A stretch of DNA of 64,000 nucleotides from Monocercomonoides exilis (GCA_001643675.2 LSRY02000026.1:822501-886500), one strand, 5' to 3'; positions 44,309-57,300 are shown, counted from the stretch's first letter. Notes: a model not told the origin generated them from the sequence alone. Made by a program: numbers and translations.

Positions 44309-45331
44309 ATGATTTTTTTGTTATTTTTGGTACTTCATTCGTTAGATTCAGCAATCACGCTGGATGATTTTAACCTTACTGGAATTTCACACGATCCGTT
44401 TGAATTTTTTATTTGTGCTTGCATTTGAAAGAAGTTGAATTATTTGCATATGATAGAGATGATCCTTACACTCAAAAAACTGAAGATGGAAATGTACGCT
44501 TTAACTTTCGTAAAAAAGTTGGATATTGGCAAGATGAAGAAATTTGTGAGACTGATAATTGCTTGTTTCAGCAAATTGTGATGGATGTAGATGGTCAGTA
44601 TTGTTACTGCTTTGGGGAAGTCAAACCAGAGGATATTAGTTTTCTTGCAAATAATTCTGGACTTGAATTTTCTTGTACGAGCGTTCTATTCATGTCTATT
44701 GATATTTAACTTTTGGACTAATTTTTTTTTTAGATAAATACAATGGCGTCTATACCTCAAGAACTTTAAGTATTAAATTTCAATGTTCCAAACAAGAAAA
44801 TATTGATGTTTCAGTTTTTTCAAAGTTTGCCGTTTTTTAATTGCAAAATTTTAAATCAAAAAAATTTTTTTCAAAATTTGTTTATTTTCTAAAGCTCTGA
44901 AGCTGAAATAATTTGGAAACACCCACAAGGGTGCCCAAATATTAAGCCAGATCCGGACGATCCTAACAACCCAGATAAGCCGGATCCCAAGAAAGATCCA
45001 AAAAAAAAGAAATTGAGCTTTGGATCAGTAATGCTTATAATATTATCTGTTCTTGCTGTTTTGTATTTTGCAATTGGAATTCCCGTGATGGTATGTTTCA
45101 ATTTCTTTTATTTGTATTTTAAAGCTTTGAACAATTTGCTCAAATATTTACGTGATTTTTTTTTCGCAAAAGTATTTCGCACTGAAAAAGAGAGGACTAG
45201 AAATTATTCCATTCGTCAATTTCTGGAAAAGCCTTCCTGGTTTGGTGATTGACGGAGTCAAGTTCTGTTTGTCTCCGTGCCTGAAGTCAAAGAGCGGCTA
45301 CGGAAAAATCGATGAGAAATCCCAAATTTAA
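44309..45331 (+). CDS. Mannose-6-phosphate-receptor/ATG27-like type I membrane protein
   Basis: Exons 44309-44674, 44734-44824, 44895-45090 and 45173-45331, about 270 aa. It has a signal peptide (MIFLLFLVLHSLDSA), a lumenal MRH-like domain (VGYWQDEEICETDNCLFQQI, CYCFGEV, then SGLEF joined to YKYNGVYTSRTLSIKFQC, HPQGCP) and a Pro/Asp/Lys linker. A membrane span lies at ~195-217 (SVMLIILSVLAVLYFAIGIP), and the cytosolic tail contains RGLEIIPFVNFWKSLPGLVI. This order and the IP..FW..LP.L..DG..F signature are typical of the ATG27/cation-dependent M6P receptor superfamily, which acts in Golgi-endosome sorting or autophagy. The exons sum to 812 nt: exon 1 needs one extra base, most simply a T in the T6 run at 44405-44410, to stay in frame. 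Whether this is ATG27 or a sorting receptor is undecided. Confidence 0.75.
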
Positions 45332-46146
45332 CAGAGGAAAATATTTCTTATTCAAACTTTATTTCTGCGAAATAACACTTTTTTTCCTTCAATTTTTCGT
45401 TTTGACAGTTCGAAATACTTTTCTTCTGTTTCTTTCACTTCTTTTCTTTCTTTTTTAAATTTCATTGAAATTAAAACTCTATTTAAAGCGAGTGGTTTTG
45501 TACAGCAGATAACTCTTCAATCACTTTTTTTCACTGTCGCATCTGCTGCTTCATTCAGTTACTGTAATTGAGCCTGTTTTTCTGATCAAATCTTTTTTAG
45601 ATATTTTATTTTGTTTTCTTTAATTTTTCTTTTTTTCTTTTTTTTGGGCTAATCCATTTATTATTTACAAAGTTTCATATAATGTCTCGCTGTTTGCAGA
45701 GAACATAACAAATAGTTTTATCTTCCATTTTGTCACAGCTTTCCAATCGTTTTTCTTCGTTCATACGTTAAACAGAGTTTATGGCTTAACATTCATTTAT
45801 TTCCTTGATTATTAAACAATGGAAAATTTTTCAAAACACATTAATTATGCTTCGATTTTATTTTCGTTATTTAAGAGAGTTTTTTTTCTTCCTCCTTTTT
45901 CATATATATTTTTTTTCTCAGTTTGAAAAAGTAAATATTACACCTTTCACAAAAGCAACAATAAATGATTGGAAAATAAAAGGCAATTTCTAAAATTAGC
46001 TTGCTCTTGGACTCTCAATGCAATGAAATATTAAGTATATTTGTGAAGTTCAAAAATAGATAAAACAGATATTTTTTCGAATTTTTCAAAAAGACTTATT
46101 GTGGGACAATAAAAGACAATTTTTGGAATATTCAGATCAATAAAAA
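45332..46146. other. Intergenic, promoter region of the uS11 gene
   Basis: T-rich, non-coding sequence. The 62-codon frame at 45805-45993 is Phe/Ile/Lys-rich with random AT-rich composition. No repeat or RNA gene is visible. Confidence 0.5.
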
Positions 46147-46907
46147 ATGGTTTGTTTTATTTATTTCAAGAAGTTCTGTTTAATAAATAACTATAACCAA
46201 TTATATTTGCACTAAATGCTGCCTTTAATTTAGTCTGAAGAACCAAAAGCAACAGTCACCAAGCCAAAAGGAAAGAAGGGAGAGAAGAAAGTCCAGGAAG
46301 TTGTTTCGACAATTCCTCCTCTTGGAGTGTGCAATATTCAGAATATTCATATTTTTTTAAAAAGTATTGCTATTGTGTTTGTTTGTTTAGCCAAATGAAA
46401 CAAGATTTGCTGTCTGCCACATTTATGCTTCATTCAACGACACATTCATCCACGTGACAGACTTGTCAGGACGTGAAACCATTTGCAGAGTTACTGGTTT
46501 GCAATATTTATTTTATAGGAATTCAAATATTTGCGATTTCATTTATTCGATTTTACAGGTGGAATGAAAGTTAAGGCTGATCGTGATGAGTCTTCTCCAT
46601 ACGCTGCTATGATGGCTGCTCAAGATGTTGTTGCAGAGTTTGCTTTAAAAGAACTTCATTATTTAAATTATTGCTCCATTTCTTGTTTGCTGCTTTTATT
46701 AGCTTGAACAAAAAGAACATCACAGCTCTTCACATCAAAATTCGTGGTGTTGGAGGAACAAGGAGCAAGACCCCAGGCCCAGGTGCCCAGGCTGCTCTGC
46801 GCGCAATTGCTCGTGGTGGAATTAAAATTGGAAGAATCGAGGATGTGACACCAATTCCAACCGATTCAACAAGAAAGAAGGGATCTCGCAGAGGTCGTCG
46901 TCTGTAA
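46147..46907 (+). CDS. RPS14: 40S ribosomal protein uS11 (RPS14)
   Basis: Five exons: 46147-46149, 46234-46326, 46391-46496, 46559-46637 and 46703-46907, giving 161 aa. The first exon is only the ATG, followed directly by a GTTTGT donor. Introns are 62-84 bp. The sequence matches uS11 throughout: [73 protein letters not shown], and the C-terminal [20 protein letters not shown]...RRGRRL tail. uS11 sits on the platform of the small subunit near the mRNA exit. The N-terminal Lys-rich extension is usual for eukaryotes. Splicing of each junction reproduces the conserved protein, so the exon map is reliable. Confidence 0.95.
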
Positions 46908-47202
46908 AATTTTGTCGCACGATCAAAAGGCTTCTCTTATTCTTTCAATTCACTGGCAAGTTCTTGCTTTTGCATAAAAATATAAAGCTTGAATGATTTG
47001 CATTTTTTAACTTTTAAAAATTTGTGAAAGAAAAGTGAAATTTGTTATCAATAAATTAATCAATTTAAAAATTTGCAACTATTAATTTATGACATAAAAA
47101 TATCTGATTTGTTCTTGTTGTATGCTATTTGAGAGTAGGTTCATTTGCAATAAAAAAGCCCATAACATTAAAATTCTGAAATATTGAGGTTTTTTTTAAC
47201 CT

Positions 47203-50200
47203 ATGGCGCGCCTCGACCAACTATTTTCACTTCTGCAAAGTGTGCTCCATATTATTTTTTGTTTTTTGTTTCAATGTTATGTTTTGATGGAAGATGGTTC
47301 AACTGCTATGGTCCGTAAGGCTGCTGCTCGCCAGATTGCGGGAATTGTAAAGTCAACTCCAACAATTTTGAAAGGAACATTGAATAAAGTTTGTCGTCTT
47401 TTGTTTCATTGTTGCTAGACGATTATTTACACATTTCTATGTCAGATCAAAGAAATCATTCTTTCAAACTCTTGGGATGCACGAACGGCAGCAGCATTCG
47501 CAATTGAATGCATCGCAAACAACGTGCAACAACCAAATTTGAGTGTTGGGGGAAAGTTATTTGATAATTCTGATGAAGAATGGCAAGATCAGAAAACATT
47601 ACTGAAAAGTCTTTCTCTTCCAAATGTTATTGGAAATTGCTCAATTCTAACATCTTCAGACGATGAGAAAAATATACACACAGACAACTTGATGTACAAT
47701 TTTGGAAGTCACAAACTTTCTCTTTTGGAGTATTTTGAAACAACTTGTTTGCCATTTCTTGACAAGATCGATTCATCCTATCAGGAAGAATATCCGTTCG
47801 AGCAAGAACCTCAACCAACGATGAATCTCTCAGGAAATGAGCAAAGCCAACTCGATATCAAAGAGGTTCTCATTACCGAGCAAGGAGCCGATTCCTCGAA
47901 GATTGTGATGGAGTCGGTTGTAGAAGCAACTGCCAACGAAGAGCCAATACGGCTGGAGCTGCAGAAGCTGGCGCTGTGGCTGGAAAAGCAAGTAATGAGC
48001 AAACAGTGGACAGCGCGCCATGGAGCCGCAGTTGCGCTGAAGGCGCTGATGAAAGCGAACGGTGGGTGGATTGGGATGGATGTGGGTGGGGGAAAAGAGA
48101 GGGTGCAGGGAGGATTTGCTGATGAAGAAGATGAAGATGAAGAAGAAGAGGAAGAAGAAGAAAATGAAAGTGGAGAAGAGAAAGAAAAGAAAGCAGGAGC
48201 AGAAGGACAGGACAATTTAACATCTTCATTTGACAAGCCAGCTAAGCGTCTTCCATTTGAATCTGAATCCTTATCTTCATCTTCATCTCAATCTAATTCC
48301 AAACCCCCTTCCATCACATCACCCGCTCCACCTTCCCAAAGACTGCAGATCTCGCGCCACGTGCGCTTTCTGGACGAGGTGGTGGCAGTGCTGCAGTGTG
48401 CCATTGCGCTCGACCGCTTCGGCGACTACGGGGCAGACCAGGTGGTGGCGCCAGTGAGAGAGGCGTGTGCGCAGGCGCTGGGGACGATCCTGCCGCATCT
48501 GACGCCGTCGTCGGTGGTTGTGCTGACGAAGCACATTGTGGGGATGCTGGCGCCGGAGAAGAGGAAGGGGTGGGAGGATGGAAAGGGAGAAGGTGTTGGA
48601 TGTGGTGGAAGTGTTAGTTCTATTGGAAATGTAGGGATTGCTAATAATGAAACTATACTGGGAATGAAAAATGGTCAGAAGCAAGGAAAAATTACTCATA
48701 TTCCACAAATTCCACAAAATCCAATGAATTCTCTAAATCCATTGGGAGCCACATCATCTGTTCCCTTGTCTACAGAAGGGCAGAGCTGGGACGTGAAGCA
48801 CGGGATGCTGCTGTGTGCGAAGTACATCTGTGCTGTTCTCCCTTCTCTTGACCCCCTCACGCTCCCTCTCTGCCTCGATGCTCTTGTCGATCGCGTCACC
48901 GACGACGACGATGATGTCAGGGCAGTTGCAGCTGATGCTCTTGTGCCTGTTGTTGAGAGACATGCTTCAATCGACCCGAATTTGCACCCGACGATTGTAA
49001 GGCTGTTTGTGACGCTGTGGCGGAATCTGCTGGTGTTGGACGATTTGTCTGTGTCCTCGTCGAATGTGATGCTGCTGCTGGCAGCGCTTTGCTCGCACGC
49101 GGGGCTGCAGTTCAGTGAAGAGGCAGAGGTGGTGGGAGGAAGTGATGGTGAAAAATTCAAACAAAATCAACTTATGCAGAATTCATCATCATCTTCTTCC
49201 TCTTCCTCCTCTTTCTCCTCGTTTGTGTCTGAGTTTCCTGAGATGCTGCCTCGTCTCTTCCCGTTTTTCCGCCATCCGCTCCATTCTGTTCGGCTGGCGT
49301 CTGTCAAATCGCTTCTTCATCTTCTTTTTCCATCAAATTCTTCTTCCTCTCCAGAAAGAGCATCATCACCTGTGGAAATATCTGAGAAAAATCAAAATTC
49401 CTCTTCTTCTTCTTCCTCCTCCTCTTCACCCACAACAAAAACAACAAAAAAAACCACAAACACAGCTCTTCTCCGCCAGCTCGTCTGCAGGCCCTCGCTG
49501 GTGTCTGAGCTGATGGCGCATCTTTTTCAGTCAGTTCTGCTGGAGACGCAGAGCCGCGACACGATCGAGGTGACGATGGAGCTGTGGGGGCATTTGTGCC
49601 ATTCGCTGCCGACGTCTGTTTTGGAGAGCGTGGGAGGAGAAAGACTGTCGCAGTGGCTGACGCTGCTGTCCACACAGAACAACGCGTGGCTGGCGAGGGA
49701 GTGCATTGTGCGGGCGAGGTATGCGACTGCTGAAGGAGAAGGAGAAGAAGAAAGAGAAAGAGAAGGAGGAGGAGGAGGAGGGAGAAGAAATGGAAGTTCT
49801 AACAATTCAATGGGAATGCCATCGTCATCATCATCATCTTCTTCTTCTCCATCCTCTTCCTCTTCCTCTTCCTCTTCTCTGATGCGCAAAGTGGAAGGAG
49901 ACGACAGCGGGTTCCAGATGCGTATCGATGGGTCGCACTGCCTGGGCGTTCTTCTTTCGCTGTGGTCTGAGCAGAAGTTTGGGATGCTGCTGAATTATCT
50001 GACGCAGCTGGTGAAGTCGCGGTCGCACACACAGTCGCTTGTGGCAGCGCTGACGATTGTGGAGCTGGAGAGGGCAGTGTGCAGAAGAGAGATGGAGAAG
50101 TTGAATGAGGGAAAGGGAGGTTTGCCATCATCATCATCATCATCCAAAGTGTTTGTCACTCTCCCTCCTTCTCTCCTCACCCACATCTCCTCCACCCTCA

Positions 50201-53200
50201 CCTCTCCTCCTCCCCCTTCGTTTCCTGAGCTTTCGCAGTGGACACACAAGATCAACAACGACACACACGACTTTGTGGTTCATCTGCACAACCTGGTTCG
50301 GATGATGGAGCGGAGGCAGCAGGAATACGGAAGCTATCTGCAGGAGGTGAAGGAGAGGTGGGAGGCGATCATCAGCATCGACCGAGCGAAGGCGAATGCT
50401 TCATCATCATCATCATCAAACACCCCTCTTTCTCAATCACAATCATCATCTTCATCTTCATCTTCATCTCATCTTCTCTCCTCTCTCCCTTCTGATGCCA
50501 GCGGTTTCCTTCCGTCGCATTATGTTAGTCTGGATGCGCCTGTTGTCTCTTCATTCATTCCTTCCATTCTTCCGCAGTTCACTCGCGAAGACGCAGAATA
50601 TCTTGTCTTGTTCTATCTGCCTCTTTGGCGATCAGTCCATCCAACTCTCTTTCATTCATCGTTTCATTCTTCTTCTTCTTCTTCTTCTTCTTCTTCTTCT
50701 TTTCTTTCAGCATCGCAATCATCTCCTGTTTCATCAATGAACACTTCATCATCATCATCATCTTCTTCTTCTTCTCCCTCTTCTTCTTCTCCCACCACTC
50801 ACACCATTGTGAAGACAGCGGAGACGATGAGCATTGGCGATGCAGCTCTCTTCGACAACCTCGAAGTGTCAGCAGAAATTGTGAAGGCGACGCTCAGCTC
50901 GTTCGCGCGGATCCGGCTGGGCCTTGTGACGTCGCTGCACACGGCGCTGGCGATGGTGCTGGGAGAATCTCGAGTTTCTCCGGAGAAGATCACGCCGTCG
51001 CTACTGGCGTTCAAAGGGTCGCTGACGAGTGAGGCGAGGCTTCCGCTGCAGCGGGCGGCGGCGGGGACGCTGGCGGTTGTGCTGCAGACGGCGCTTGGGA
51101 GGATTCCTTGTCCGGTTGGGAAGTATGTGGGGAGTGTGTGCTCGCTGGTGAAGATCCCGCCGCAGATCCTGGGGCTGGAGAAAGGAAGAGATGAAGAGGA
51201 AGAGGATGATGCAGAAGGGAATAATTCTTCAACAACTGCTTCATTATCAAATCAGAAAAAGAATTCATCATCAACCAAATTGAGACATGCATCAGATGTG
51301 AACGATGTGAATGCGATGGAAGACCTGATCTACGAGGCATCGCTGGACAGCGAGCAGTTTGGGGCAGAGTCGGCTACAGCAGCTGTGCTGGAGGAGATCA
51401 CACGCAACACAGTGGGCAAGTCGCTCACGCCGGCGATGCTGCGCGTTGGGGAGAGGAGCTTTTCTGTGTCGACGACGTCGCTTTTGGCGTCTTCGTTCAC
51501 TCTTCTGCGGGGCGAGGGGCTGGTGCAGACGAGAGGGGTGTCTTTGTTTCTGAAGGCGATGGCTGGGCTGTTTGGAGAGCGGCTGTTTGTGGATGTGCCG
51601 CAGCTGTGGGACGAGTGCAGGAAGCTGAAGCTGAAGATGAATATGAATGTGAATGGGGAAGAAGGAAAAGAAGGAGGAAAGGGAAATAATGGAATGATGA
51701 ATTCTTCTTCATCCATTTCTTCTTCTCTCTTTAATGAACAAGAAATCAAACCAAACACATCTTCCTTCATTTCTGACCAGCCCAATGGCAAGCCATCTGT
51801 TCTGGGTGCTTTGGATGACTCGCTTGTGCTTCCGTCGCCTTCTGTTGAGCGTGTCTGCATCTCCCTCCGCCTCATCGAAATCCTCGCACCCACCCTCACC
51901 GGCGCCTCGTTGGTGCAGATGCTTTCGCTCTTCCCTTCGCTTTTGTGTCTGTGTGTGTCTTGTGTGCGTCCTGTGCGCATTTTGGCAGCACATTCGGCGA
52001 TTGCGCTGACGAGAGCGTCGCCCGCTGTGTGCTTTGCGCACTGCATCAGAGCTGTCCCAAAGGCGCTTCGGTCAGAAAGAGAGGCAGACAGGGCAGGGGC
52101 GATCTATCTGGCGTATCTGCTGACGACGGAGCTGGCGACAGAGATGATCCCGTGGATTGCTTTCTTTTTGATTCCTGTATGAGAAAGGGTGGGAGAGAAA
52201 AAAAGATAATGTTATTTTTTTTTCAAAGAAAGAAAGATAACAGTTCAATTTTGAGTGTTGTTATCATTTTATGTGAATATATTTATTTATTTATTTATTT
52301 CACTTTCTCTTTCTCTTTCCTCTCAGATCCTCGGAGGCATGTCCGACATCCTGCTGGGCATCCGCCAAACAGCCTCGCGCGCGTTTGCCTCTCTTCTGAT
52401 GCTGGTCACTCTGTCTGAGGCAGCCCCTCTTCCGCCAGGCGTCCCCCTCTCTCTCCACCGCACCCGCCAGAAGCAGCAGGCGCTGGTCTCGCAGCTCACG
52501 GCAGGCGCGTCGGGGTGTCCGCAGTGTTATGTGCCAGTGCGGTTCAACGGGATTCTGAGGCATTATCAGCAGGAAGGGATAAATTGGCTGGCGTTTCTGA
52601 ACAAGTTCCAGCTGCATGGGATCCTCGCAGACGACATGGGGCTGGGGAAGACGCTGCAGACGCTGTGTGTGATTGTGGCGTCGCCGACGATCACAGCACA
52701 GACAGAGAAGTTTATCAGCTCGGCAGCAGAAGAAGAGAGAGATGAGATGAAGAAAGAGGAAGAAGGAGGAAGGTTGGAAGCAGAGCTGCTGATGAGAGAG
52801 CTGAACGAGGAAGAGAAGAAAGTCTCTCTGAATTCTGATTCTCACACAACACCTTCTTCTCCTTCTCCTTCTCCTTCTCCTTCTTCCACTCCATCCACTT
52901 CATCAGGTCCGCAGTCATCTCCTCAGCAGCCCCAGTTCTGCACGAAGCCGCTGGAGAAAGTGTCGCTGATCATCTGCCCGACGTCTGTGGTGCAGCACTG
53001 GATCGAAGAGGCACAGACATTCTTTGCTCCTCCTTCTCTATCATCATCATCACAGCCACCTCATTGTGAAGGAGCCAGCACAGAGGCGAATGCTAAGGCA
53101 GTCAACCCGTTCCGCCCTGTTGCGTATCTGGGCACGGCAGCACAGCGGCAGCACATCCTGAGCCAGCTGAGGCAGACGCAGACTCCGAATCCGTTCAACC

Positions 53201-55044
53201 TGGTTGTTGCGTCGTATGATGTGGTGCGAAGGGATGTGGAGCAGCTGTCGAGGCTGCCGTTCACGTTCGACTACTGTGTGCTGGACGAAGGGCACTTCAT
53301 CCGGAATGTGAAGTCGAAGGCGACGATGGCGGTGAAGCAGATCAAAGCAGATCACCGGCTGATCCTCACAGGGACGCCGATCCAGAACCGTCCGCTGGAG
53401 CTGTGGTCGCTGTTCGACTTTCTGATGCCGGGGTTCCTGGGCACGCACGAGCAGTTCAACCGGAAGTTTGGGCGCCCCATCCAGGCAGCGTCGCAGGCGA
53501 AGGCGTCGGAGAAGGAGCAGGAGGAAGGGGCAGTGGCGCTGGACAAGCTGCACAAGCAGGTGCTGCCGTTCGTCCTGCGGCGGCTGAAGGAGAATGTGCT
53601 GCGGGACCTGCCGCCGAAGATCATCCAGGACTACTACTGCGAGATGAGTGGGGTACAGCGGGAGATCTACTTGGAGTTTGAGCGGAACAACGTGTTTGAC
53701 TCGCTGGTGGTGACGTCGGAGAAGACAGAGAAGCAGAACAGGCAGCTGATGCGGATAGCGGGGAAGGTGAAGGAGCTGGCAGCAGGAGGGAAGGAGAAAG
53801 GGAAGGGGAAGGGGAAAGAGAATAAGGAAAAGGAGGAAAAGGAGAATGAAGAAGAAGGAGGGAAAGGGCTGAATGGAGAATATGATGAGATGGAGCTGGA
53901 GACAGACGAAGTGCCAGAGTCTGTTGAGTCTGTGCTTCCCTCTGCTTCGCTTCCTCCTTCGTCTTCCTCTCCGTTCGCAGCCCCGTCGAAGCAGTCGGAG
54001 CGGCTGTTTGTTCCCTCGGCGTCGATGAACCCGCTGCAGGCGATCATCTTCCTGCGGCGGCTGACGAACCACCCGCGGCTGATCCTGTCGTCGAACGAGC
54101 AGATGCTGGCGAGCATGCGGAAGCGATACTCGGCAGCAGAGATCTTCGGGATCAGGGCGTCGGGGAAGCTACAGGCGCTGCGGGAGCTGCTGATTGAGTG
54201 TGGGATTGGGAAAGTGGGAGATGGGGAAGGGGAGCAGACACAGTCACAGAAGGAGAAAGAGAAGGAGAAGGGTGGAGAGGAAGAATACGATGAGGATGGG
54301 TTTCCAGTTGCAAAGAGAGAAGGAAATGGTTCTTCATCATCGTCTGCAAAGAGAGGGAAGAAAGAAGACGCCAGCAGCATGCAGATTGCAGACCCAACAG
54401 CAGAGAGCGCGTTTTCGAGCGGGGATGAGTCGTGTGTGCAGCACCGGGCGCTGATCTTTGCGCAGACGAAGGAGATTCTGGATCTGATAGAGACAGAGCT
54501 GTTTGCGAAGTGCTTCCCGTCGCTGTCGTATCTGCGGATCGACGGGAGTGTGGACTCGCGTGTGCGGTTTGAGATTGTGCGAAAGTTCCGGAGCGACCCG
54601 ACGGTGGATGTGCTGATGCTGACGCGGGTGGGGAGTGTGGGGTTGAACCTGGCGTGTGCAGACATTGTGATTTTTGTGGAGAACGACTGGAACCCGGCGA
54701 ACGACATGCAGGCGATGGACCGGGCGCACCGGATTGGGCAGACGCGGGTGGTGAATGTGTACCGACTGATCACGCGGGGCACGGTAGAGGAGAAGATCCT
54801 GGGGCTGCAGCGGTTCAAGCAGCAGATGGCGAATGCGATTGTGTCGTCGGAGAATGCAGATGCAGGTGCGAAGGCAGGGGCGCAGGGGAGGGTGCTGGAC
54901 TTGTTTGGCGGGGCGACGGGGAAGGAGTACGGGGAGCCGGAGAAGAAGAAAGGCGGGAAGCCGAAGATGGCAGACATCATCAAGGAGCTGGACGAGCAGG
55001 ACACGTCGAGCAGAAGAGAGGAGTTTGGGCTGGACAAGCTGTGA
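47203..55044 (+). CDS. MOT1: MOT1/BTAF1, Snf2-family TBP-removing ATPase
   Basis: Exons 47203-47239, 47294-47388, 47446-52176 and 52327-55044, 2526 aa. It uses ATP to strip TATA-binding protein from DNA, so it acts in nuclear transcription control. The N-terminus (MARLDQLFSLLQNGSTAMVR) and HEAT-like repeats match Mot1, the TBP-contacting part. The Snf2 motor follows: DDMGLGKTLQTL (Walker A, ~1722), LDEGHFIRN (DEGH box, ~1940), LTGTPIQNRPLELWSLFDFL (~1967), VGSVGLNLACADIVIFVEND and MDRAHRIGQTRVVNVYRLI (~2420). The protein is much longer than yeast or human homologues because of many poly-Ser, Glu/Lys and Gly inserts. The region is markedly GC-richer than its flanks. No other gene is nested in it; the many alternative frames are shadows. 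Confidence 0.93.
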
Positions 55045-55914
55045 GAGGAGAGTCTGCTGTTGTTAGTTCTGCAAGCACTCGGTCTCATTTCACTGGCTGC
55101 TGAGAGCAGGTGCTAATTGTGCATGAATTGGCACGAACTGGGAAAAAGAAAACGGCAGTTGTTTTGTGTTTGATTTGTTGTTTGTTTGTTGTTTGTTTTT
55201 GAGGTTCTTTGATGTGTTGAGCTCGCATGTTGCACATTCCATTTCAGAATTTGGTGTTATGTTCAGTTGAACAGAAATAATCAAACTTCAACGTGCGTGC
55301 TGTTGATTGTTTTGAAAAAGTGTTGGAATCGCCTTTGAACTGTTCAAGTTGAGTTGAGCACAATTTAATTATGAAAGTTCATTGAATGTGAACATGGAAC
55401 AAGCAACTTTGATATTTAAGAAGGTGGAAAAAAAGGAAACTTCTATTATTTTTTGTTTTTTCACCAAAATGTGTTCCAATGCAGAAGTATCTGAGAATGA
55501 ATTGAAATCAAAAAAAGATTTCGATTGATTTTTTTAATCCGAATATAATTTTTGTGTTTTTTTTATCAAAAAATGAATATTTATTTAATAGATAACATGT
55601 AGAAATATTTGAAAAAAATGCAACAATCAAAAGAAAAAATTATCTATTGATTCTCTCTTTGTTATTTTTCGGCATTTCTTCGTTCATTATCATCTTCAAA
55701 ATCATCATCTTTAATTATTTGGGATTTGGATTATTATCTTTTTTTCAGCTTCTTTCCAAAAAAAATATTTATAAATGTTTTTCCACAGCAAAATCATCAA
55801 TTTTCTTTTCATCTTTCTTCTTTTTGTATTCTTTCCATTCATCAAAAAAAGGCTTGGTCAGAAATATTTTTCCCATGGAAATAAAACTGAGGAGTTTTTG
55901 TTTCTGTTGAACTG
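55045..55914. other. Intergenic, nothing recognised
   Basis: The 3' flank of MOT1, going from mixed composition into AT-rich DNA. The 87-codon frame at 55647-55910 is Phe/Ser/Ile-rich and resembles random T-rich DNA. Confidence 0.45.
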
Positions 55915-56690
55915 AAGGAGTGTCCGGTAACTTCTCTCATACAGAATTCGACTGTACAGACAGGATGCAACTCTTTTCAAATGCAGAATGAATAGTTGAA
56001 AAAAGCAATGCAGTTTGCAAAGCATGTCGAAAGGCATTTACAACTGCTTTTCTGCAAAGAAAGATTGATCAATATGATAGAACAATATGATTGGAATTGA
56101 AACACTCTTGGAAAGCAATATAAACTACTAATTAAGTGGCTGTATCAAATGAGTGCTATGTGGAATAAATGTGACCACATCAATTGATGCCACTGCAAAT
56201 TTCTTCCACAAATCTGGCTATGCTTCTGAAAGATGTGAATCAAAGAGAAGCAACATCTATTTTCGTTTTTGTCACGAAATTATCTTCTCAGAATAATTCA
56301 TGGCAGCTATATCTCTTCCGCATAGCGTGCAAACAATGCATCAGTCATCCATTCATCATTGTCTGCCCAGGTGTGAAGCTGTTGACTTCTCAAGACATCA
56401 TTTCTTGTGGTAGTTTTTTGGACGGCCAAAGAACAAGGCTTGGGAGAGAATAACCATCAGCGGCAACTGCAACCACAAGGGTGGAGTTTGGCATGTTGAT
56501 TGGAGTCTTGGAAAACCCGACTGGAACATATGAAGGATGAACAGCGAGTCGTTTTGTGGAATCGGAGAGACGCAAAGAGGATTCGTCGGTGTTGAAGATG
56601 AGAGAAGGAGAGGATATGTGAGAGTTTTGAAGTGATTGAAGAAGAGAGAAGAAAATTGAAAAATCTGCTTGTTCCACACACTTAAACGTT
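55915..56690 (-). pseudogene. Relic of a DDE_1 (pogo/Tigger/jerky-like) transposase
   Basis: Minus-strand frames, interrupted by stops and frameshifts, give consecutive family hallmarks in order: LIFNTDESS (first catalytic Asp), VVAVAADGYSLPSLVLWPSK, then after a stop/frameshift NDEWMTDALFARYAEEI, then LLLFDSHLSEA (second catalytic Asp) and FIPHSTHLIQPLN. The catalytic core is therefore recognisable but dead. A possible N-terminal remnant (RIPLSNAIQ) lies at about 56700-56880. The superfamily cuts at TA, which fits the CAG-ended elements elsewhere in this window. The intact source copy is not present here. Confidence 0.75.
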
Positions 56691-57039
56691 GAATATCAAC
56701 ATTTTGAAGAATGGATGTTTTGAGATCTGGATTGCGTTTGATAAAGGAATACGAAGTTGATATTGAAATTTTGACTTCTTAATCTTCTTCTCCATTTCGA
56801 ATTTTCCCATCAGTTTGCACTGATTCCATCTACAAATATAATTATCAAGAAGTGTCAATAGTGAAAAAATAAAACACAAACCAATCGTTTTGTTTAAGGA
56901 ACAGAAAAACTCTCTCCTGTCAAACTTTTAATTTTAATGACTCCAGTTATTTCTTCTTTATCTTCTTTTGATAACAGCTTTGGACGACCTATTATTCCAA
57001 CGGTTCTTCCATTTTTGATAGCTGTTTCAGATCGGTTGG

Positions 57040-57300
57040 GGAAAAATATTTCACTTCAGGCATTTTCAAAGAAAAATTATGTACTTTTCATTAACTTTTG
57101 CATATTAAAAAACACAATAAAAATGGGAACATTTTTTGTCATTCATGAAATGTTGGAAACTTTTTGTTTTGATTTCAACTATGCCTGTTTACGGATATGA
57201 AAATCAAATTTCCTTTGAAATTAGAGAAAGCGAAACAAAGTTATGAGCGAAACAATTTTTTCATGCTTTGTGCACAAAAAGCTTGAAAGTCCGTATCTTC
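57040..57300. repeat. Single-arm copy of the 42310-42880 fold-back repeat
   Basis: Aligns with the right arm of the fold-back element (shared stretches AAAGTTATGAGCGAAACAAT and AAAAAGCTTGAAAGT) with scattered substitutions. The matching second arm is missing. Confidence 0.65.

Noticed and set aside
44393-44432. GTTTGA...GAAAG as a 34-bp intron in the sorting-receptor gene
   Set aside because: Splicing it does not restore the downstream frame, and it is shorter than every supported intron here; a missing base in the T run fits better.
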